A stretch of 20,109 nt of DNA from a virus: positions 1 to 20,109 of the IMG/VR virus record IMGVR_UViG_3300007554_000034; one strand, given 5' to 3'. The translations under genes and the position numbers were made by a program. The notes beneath the pieces were generated by a model. That model worked only from the letters and a program-made list of their open reading frames with translations. It searched no databases and was not told the DNA's origin. Below, piece by piece: positions 16,103-20,109 of this stretch (the first letter of the stretch is position 1; each line of letters opens with the position of its first letter).

Positions 16103-18372
16103 TGTGTACTCTATTATATAACTTATCTGTTAGTGGTGATTGTACCAATAGTGGTTTAGGTGCCTTTACCGTAGATATTACGGGTTCAGCTCCCGACTAC
16201 TCAATTCAATGGGTAAGTCCCTCGTCAGGAACCACCGCATTGGGTTCTGGTGTAACAACATACACAATAGAAAATCTATCTGCAGGTACATACACTTTTA
16301 ACATTATAGATAGTTGTGAACCAGTTAACACAATTCAAACAGTTAACGTGGCGATATCAAGCGGAACTTGTGTTAATATTATTGGACAAAATGATACTAC
16401 TTGTGGATTAGATAATGGTAGTATAAGTGCTGCCACAACAAACTTTTATGGTAATACCGAGTTTTATCTTTATGAGAACACATTAGGTTATATTACTTCA
16501 GGTACTTCATTTAGTAACACCTATGAATTTGTTAATATTTTAGCGCCTGGTGTTTATTATGTTGCTGCCAATGATGGTGGTGGATGTACAGGTAAGTCTG
16601 AGACCACAATCATCAAATCAACACCACAATTTGACTATGGTTTATATATTGTAAATGATGCGGGATGTGCGGTTGAATCAGGTAAAATTTATGTTACAGG
16701 TCAGACATGTAATGCACCTTACACATATTTGTGGTTTAATGGTAGTACCGAATCATATGTGACAGGATTGACTGAAGGAACTTATAGTGTTACGGTAACT
16801 GACTCTTACGGATGTTCTTTAACTAAGTCAGGTACTATTGTAAAAGTCGACTCAGTTGGGTTAGGTTCGTTAGTTGTTGAACAACCTGATTGTTTTGAAT
16901 CTAACGGTTCTTTAACTATTACATTAACAGGTGGTACGGCTCCTTTTTATTATTCAGGTTCTAATGGGACTACCGCAGTTTCATTCTCCAATGACTACAC
17001 CTTTAGTGGTTTAGGTGCGGGTATCTTCGCGTATTCAGTAACGGATGCTGGACTATGTAAGTTTAGTGGTCAAACGTCAGTACTAACTCCTGGTGGTTTT
17101 ACATTAGTTAGTGTTGGTACAACAAATACTACTTGTGGTAATACAGGAGGGTCAATTAACCCCATTTCAATATACGGAGGTAGTGGTAATTACACTTACA
17201 CATTACTTTATCCTGATGGACACACCCAAGTTGATAATACTTCAAGTACGACTTGGCAGTTTGATAATTTATCTGCCGGAACATATACTTTAACAATAAC
17301 TGATGGTGTTTGTACATTTACATCAGATTATGAGATTTTTAATAACTCGCCTATTCAGGTTGATGTTAATACAACAGGTACTACTTGTAATCAAGCGAAC
17401 GGAGCGATTGAAATTACTTTAACAGGTGGTACAGGCCCATATACATATCAGATAAATGGTCAAATATATGGACCAACTAACGATACTGGTTATACGTTTA
17501 CTAATTTAGTTGGTGGTGTTTATTCAGCGTCTTTAACCGACAGTACAGGTTGTGTTATCACTGAATCGGTATTGGTACAACCTTCATTTTTACCCGACTT
17601 TGTATTGGTTGGACAAAACACAACTAACGGTGTTAATGGTTCTATTAATGCTTATATTACTAATGGTGAACCTGAATTTACTTGGACTTGGAGTAATAAT
17701 GTTAACGGTCAAACGGGTTTAACGGTAACTAACTTATCAGCCGGAACTTATTCACTTACGGTAACCGATTCATTTGGGTGTACTAAAACTAAAACACAAA
17801 CAATTACGGGTCCTAACACTGTTGGTAATTACCTTACTTATAATATTTGTAACCAAGATTTCCAAAATAGTGGGTTGGTCATTAAGAAAGGTTTGAGGGA
17901 AATGTTGTGGGAAGGATTCCATGACCTAACATCAGATGATTATAATTGTGTTCTTAACCAATCTATTTTTGAAGTTACTGCGATTGTTGGTACCACTTAT
18001 ATGGGACTACCATTTTTTACAGGGTCAACACTAAGTGATTACCCTTCTGACAATGTGTATTATGACGCAATTGATTCGTTATTAACATCATTTAATGGGA
18101 TTGGTTCTGTAAGTATAGATGCCGAAACAAATACAATTAAAATATATTCAGATTGTAATTCTGAAATATCATTGTCGGATACCAATATTGAACTTAATTT
18201 AAAGATTAACTATGATATTTCTTGTGTTGCTTGTAACGTGACCCCAACACCAACACCTTCATTAGGATGTAATATCGTATATGACGCTGATATTCAATGT
18301 GGAGTGACACCAACACCAACGGTTACAACAACACCAACTAGAACTCCAACTCCAACACCGTCAATAGGTTAA
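16102..18372 (+). CDS. SprB-like multi-repeat adhesin/tail fibre protein with Pro-Thr-rich C-terminus
   Basis: 756 residues. Residues 1-570 form seven Ig-like repeats of about 75-86 residues (1-86, 87-171, 172-247, 248-329, 330-412, 413-492, 493-570) of the SprB type: 'C...nGsi.v...gG..pytY.wsnG.....i.nLsaGtYtvtVtDs.GC', for example YVTGLTEGTYSVTVTDSYGC. SprB repeats are known from gliding adhesins of Bacteroidota. Paired cysteines flank most repeats. Residues about 580-711 form a different domain whose last 100 residues resemble the C-terminus of the preceding baseplate protein. The tail (714-756) is Pro/Thr-rich in two blocks split by a short Cys-containing segment. There is no signal peptide, as expected for a virion protein. 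It is coupled to the upstream gene by TAATG. The likely role is a host-contacting fibre or decoration. Host-derived acquisition of the repeats is plausible but unproven. Confidence 0.87.
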   Translation: MCTLLYNLSVSGDCTNSGLGAFTVDITGSAPDYSIQWVSPSSGTTALGSGVTTYTIENLSAGTYTFNIIDSCEPVNTIQTVNVAISSGTCVNIIGQNDTTCGLDNGSISAATTNFYGNTEFYLYENTLGYITSGTSFSNTYEFVNILAPGVYYVAANDGGGCTGKSETTIIKSTPQFDYGLYIVNDAGCAVESGKIYVTGQTCNAPYTYLWFNGSTESYVTGLTEGTYSVTVTDSYGCSLTKSGTIVKVDSVGLGSLVVEQPDCFESNGSLTITLTGGTAPFYYSGSNGTTAVSFSNDYTFSGLGAGIFAYSVTDAGLCKFSGQTSVLTPGGFTLVSVGTTNTTCGNTGGSINPISIYGGSGNYTYTLLYPDGHTQVDNTSSTTWQFDNLSAGTYTLTITDGVCTFTSDYEIFNNSPIQVDVNTTGTTCNQANGAIEITLTGGTGPYTYQINGQIYGPTNDTGYTFTNLVGGVYSASLTDSTGCVITESVLVQPSFLPDFVLVGQNTTNGVNGSINAYITNGEPEFTWTWSNNVNGQTGLTVTNLSAGTYSLTVTDSFGCTKTKTQTITGPNTVGNYLTYNICNQDFQNSGLVIKKGLREMLWEGFHDLTSDDYNCVLNQSIFEVTAIVGTTYMGLPFFTGSTLSDYPSDNVYYDAIDSLLTSFNGIGSVSIDAETNTIKIYSDCNSEISLSDTNIELNLKINYDISCVACNVTPTPTPSLGCNIVYDADIQCGVTPTPTVTTTPTRTPTPTPSIG
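18241..18363 (+). repeat. Low-complexity ACACCA-type repeats coding for the Thr-Pro tail
   Basis: Two blocks, 18241-18261 and 18307-18363, of imperfect Thr-Pro codon pairs (mainly ACACCA, ACTCCA, ACACCT) encode alternating Thr-Pro in the last 43 residues of the 756-aa protein. Synonymous codons vary, so selection for the amino acid pattern is more likely than recent slippage alone. The same codon style recurs at 19936-20109. Confidence 0.75.
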
Positions 18373-18551
18373 GACTTTTTTTCCGATTCTTTTTTACCAA
18401 TACCTTCGTAAAGTCTCATCAATTTAAGTGACTCGTTGTAGTTTTTTTCTAGACGCTCAAGCTCCTTTTCATTGACACCTTTTTCACACGCCAATTCATA
18501 AGCTTCTTGTGATTCTAAAACAATTCTTGTTATCGTCTTCAATAGTTTCAT
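18369..18551 (-). CDS. Small charged helical protein, hypothetical
   Basis: 60 residues on the minus strand, the only plausible minus-strand gene here. It fills a gap with no + strand coding. The sequence (MKLLKTITRIVLESQEAYEL at the start) is amphipathic, Lys/Glu-rich and probably all alpha-helical, with possible coiled-coil potential in the ELERLEKNYNESLKL segment and no membrane span. Its stop codon overlaps the stop of the 756-aa gene tail-to-tail by three bases, leaving no room for a terminator between them. TATTTAT lies five bases upstream of its ATG on the minus strand. It could be a small regulatory or moron-type protein, or a spurious frame. The composition looks protein-like, so I favour a real gene. 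Function unknown. Confidence 0.55.
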   Translation of the reverse strand: MKLLKTITRIVLESQEAYELACEKGVNEKELERLEKNYNESLKLMRLYEGIGKKESEKKS

Positions 18552-18555
18552 ATAA

Positions 18556-18563
18556 TATAAATA
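18556..18563 (+). promoter_or_regulatory. T4 late-type TATAAATA element in the divergent gap
   Basis: An exact TATAAATA on the + strand lies 53 bases upstream of the glycosyltransferase ATG (18617), inside the 65-base divergent gap with the small minus-strand gene. It matches the T4 late promoter consensus. It is short and A/T-only in an AT-rich genome, so chance is possible. Its reverse complement lies right before the minus-strand start. Confidence 0.35.
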
Positions 18564-18616
18564 TGTCCTAAAACATCATTTATTAAGTTAAGACCTTCAT
18601 TATATTTAATGTAATT

Positions 18617-19591
18617 ATGGATAAATTATTATTTGTTAGTTCTCAACCTGATGTGCCTTATTTTCATTGGCAAGTTAGAGTTTATATTCATAATTTTATT
18701 GATAAAGGGATTAACCCTAATAATATTCATGTGTTATTTGGTATTGTTAACGGGGCGAAAGGGCCGAGTGAAGAATCTTTATCACTTAAAGAACTTGGTG
18801 TGAATATTCATCATTATTTGGATAATCGAGAACACAAATATTATATACCTAATATCAAACCATTTTTAGTTTATCAGTGGTTAAAAGAAAACCCTCAATA
18901 TGGGGAGTGTTTCTTTTTACATGATTCGGATATTATTTTTAGAGAATTACCCGATTTTAATAAGATGTTGAACGATAAAATTTGTTATTTATCGGACACC
19001 GTAGGGTACATAGGACACAATTACATAATGGATTGTTGTAGTAGATATGAGGCTAAACACCCTACCTCTGATAAAGGACAATTGTTAAAAGAAATGTGTG
19101 AGGTTGTTGGTGTAACACCTGAGTGTATTGAGTGTAACCAAGAAAATTCTGGAGGTGGTCAGTATATTATTAAAAATACTGATTGGATGATTTGGGAGAA
19201 AATATATATGGATTGTGTTCCACTATACGACCAAATGTTGGATTATCAAAAAAGATTCCCAATAAACCCTGGACAAATTCAATTTTGGACCGCTGAGATG
19301 TGGTCTTTGTTATGGAATTTATGGTATTTTGGTAAAGAAACTAAAGTTACTAAAGATTTAGATTTTTCTTGGGCGACCGATGATATTAGGGTTTATGAAC
19401 AGAGACCAATACTCCACATGGCAGGTGTAACTGATAACCTAAAAACCAAAAAATTCTTCAAAGGAGATTTTATAAATGTTAACCCTTTAGATAAATTAAG
19501 GGAGGATGAAACCTTTTTTGATTATATAGAAGAAAGTAGCTCAACAAAAAAATATGTTGAACTGATGAAGGAAATAGTTAAAAAACAATAA
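18617..19591 (+). CDS. Glycosyltransferase-like protein with DxD motif, resembling peptidyl Hyp/Ser O-glycosyltransferases
   Basis: 324 residues. A GT-A-type nucleotide-sugar glycosyltransferase is suggested by an N-terminal beta-strand (DKLLFVSSQ), a central FFLHDSDIIFRELPDF with a DxD (D103, D105) that would bind metal and the sugar nucleotide, then ICYLSDTVGYIGHNYI, a Gly-rich acceptor-side segment NSGGGQYIIKNTDW (177-190), FWTAEMWSLLW (223-233) and ILHMAG (265-270). The order of DxD, then 'W..EM', then 'ILH.' reminds me of hydroxyproline O-arabinosyltransferase / peptidyl-serine galactosyltransferase-type enzymes, but I could not test this. There is no membrane span or signal peptide, so it would act in the host cytoplasm. 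It lies between two genes whose products end in Pro/Thr-rich tails, suggesting virion-protein O-glycosylation (inference). Alternatives are modification of host surface sugars or of DNA. The start is an ATG with an A/T leader and no Shine-Dalgarno sequence. Confidence 0.72.
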   Translation: MDKLLFVSSQPDVPYFHWQVRVYIHNFIDKGINPNNIHVLFGIVNGAKGPSEESLSLKELGVNIHHYLDNREHKYYIPNIKPFLVYQWLKENPQYGECFFLHDSDIIFRELPDFNKMLNDKICYLSDTVGYIGHNYIMDCCSRYEAKHPTSDKGQLLKEMCEVVGVTPECIECNQENSGGGQYIIKNTDWMIWEKIYMDCVPLYDQMLDYQKRFPINPGQIQFWTAEMWSLLWNLWYFGKETKVTKDLDFSWATDDIRVYEQRPILHMAGVTDNLKTKKFFKGDFINVNPLDKLREDETFFDYIEESSSTKKYVELMKEIVKKQ

Positions 19592-19606
19592 TCCGATTAT
19601 TTATAG

Positions 19607-19615
19607 TATAAACTA
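19607..19615 (+). promoter_or_regulatory. Candidate late promoter (TATAAACTA)
   Basis: TATAAACTA is identical to 3309-3317 and lies five bases before the ATG at 19621, in the 29-base gap after the glycosyltransferase gene. A TATTTAT at 19598-19604 lies beside it, as also happens at 3316-3322. The distance to the ATG would give an almost leaderless transcript, so it may equally be part of a translation-start context. Confidence 0.3.
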
Positions 19616-19620
19616 ATTAA

Positions 19621-20109
19621 ATGGGAGACACGGTTCAGAACGAATGTAATGTGATTACCATATTCCCTATGGTAATTGAGTGTATGGGTATTAACCCATC
19701 AACACCTACCGCTAGTGATGGACAAATGAGTGTTTCAATTACGGGAGGCACACCACCATATACCATAATTTGGAGTAATGGTAACGTTTCACCAGCAATT
19801 AATAATTTAAGTGTTGGTGAATATTCTGTAACGGTTATTGATTATTATGGTGATTTCAGTGCAGAAACTTCATGTACATTAAGTACCGTACTTGATTGTG
19901 ATTTTGGTGTCTACGTTCAAAACTTTACCGTTGAACCAACACCTACACCAACTTTAACTCAAACATTAACCGCAACGGCAACATTAACACCAACACCTAC
20001 ACCAACATTGACGGCAACACCAGGAATTACACCAACAATGACACCAACAAGGACGGTAACCCCAACATTAACACGAACACTAACCCCAACATTAACAAGA
20101 ACATTGACA
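19621..20109 (+). CDS. SprB-like repeat protein with alternating-Thr tail, 3'-truncated by window edge
   Basis: The frame is open from the ATG at 19621 to the last base (163 codons, no stop), so the gene continues outside the window. Residues about 18-90 form one SprB-like Ig repeat: SDGQMSVSITGGTPPYTIIW, then NNLSVGEYSVTVIDYYG, followed by a Cys. It lacks the classical C-terminal GC. A short linker ending at about residue 105 leads into a low-complexity region (106 onward) in which nearly every second residue is Thr, the others being Pro, Leu, Ala, Arg, Met, Val or Gln. There is no signal peptide. The domain plus Thr/Pro tail parallels the 756-aa protein upstream of the glycosyltransferase, so this is probably a second fibre or decoration protein and a possible second substrate of that enzyme (inference). 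Confidence 0.85.
   Translation, partial: MGDTVQNECNVITIFPMVIECMGINPSTPTASDGQMSVSITGGTPPYTIIWSNGNVSPAINNLSVGEYSVTVIDYYGDFSAETSCTLSTVLDCDFGVYVQNFTVEPTPTPTLTQTLTATATLTPTPTPTLTATPGITPTMTPTRTVTPTLTRTLTPTLTRTLT
19936..20109 (+). repeat. Imperfect hexanucleotide-type repeat coding for an (X-Thr)n tail
   Basis: The stretch is built from imperfect 6-base units (ACACCA, ACATTA, ACACCT, ACAAGA and similar), so that Thr appears at almost every second codon through the end of the window. Higher-order duplication is visible near the end, where 'CCAACATTAACA' followed by 'CGAACACTAAC' and then 'CCAACATTAACA' followed by 'AGAACATTGAC' form a roughly 24-base unit. The array runs off the edge, so its full length is unknown. 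Confidence 0.85.

Noticed and set aside
17111-17293. Alternative + frame in the SprB-repeat gene
   Set aside because: It is a shifted frame of the repeat-rich sequence. The main frame has a clear repeat consensus across it.
18552-18616. tRNA or other small RNA in the gaps
   Set aside because: No cloverleaf, T-loop (GGTTCRA) or stable structured RNA is visible in any intergenic gap, and all are under 100 bases.
16102-20109. Diversity-generating retroelement target
   Set aside because: Ig-like fibre genes are typical targets, but I see no reverse transcriptase, no template/variable repeat pair and no Asn-codon-rich template in the window.

Overview
The window is part of the genome of a tailed phage with a contractile (T4/P2-type) tail. 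It is AT-rich, and genes fill nearly all of it, almost all on the + strand. The likely host is a member of the Bacteroidota (flavobacteria-like). Two facts suggest this: two genes encode repeats of the SprB/gliding-adhesin type that are common in that phylum, and no start codon has a recognisable Shine-Dalgarno sequence, only A/T-rich leaders. It could be an isolated phage or a metagenomic contig. The sequence alone does not name the species.

Layout. (1) 1-864 is the 3' end of a class I ribonucleotide reductase large subunit gene (nucleotide metabolism), closed by a strong terminator at 887-914. (2) 961-3264 holds two recognisable baseplate wedge genes, T4 gp25-like and T4 gp6/P2 gpJ-like. 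(3) 3337-16102 is a run of six tightly packed genes for large, mostly beta-rich structural proteins (1688, 599, about 265, 393, 301 and 1006 aa). Several are coupled by overlapping stop/start codons. The 1688-aa protein has a carboxypeptidase-regulatory-like N-terminus and a very hydrophobic central block. The 393-aa protein has a PKD-type domain. The 1006-aa protein contains what looks like the P2 gpI/T4 gp7 core. (4) 16102 to the end is a surface/adhesin module: a 756-aa protein with seven SprB-like repeats and a Pro-Thr-rich tail, a lone small minus-strand gene, a glycosyltransferase-like gene with a DxD motif, and the start of a second SprB-like protein whose tail has Thr at every second residue and runs off the window.

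How the genes may work together (inference). gp25, gp6 and the gpI/gp7-like protein would form the wedge around the baseplate hub. The orphan beta-rich proteins between them would be lineage-specific wedge or peripheral baseplate parts. The SprB-like proteins would be fibres or decorations that touch the host. The most interesting hypothesis is that the glycosyltransferase between the two Pro/Thr-tailed proteins O-glycosylates those tails. A second notable signal is a ~100-residue C-terminal module that the 1006-aa baseplate protein and the following SprB-repeat protein appear to share. All family assignments come from reading motifs; no database search was run.
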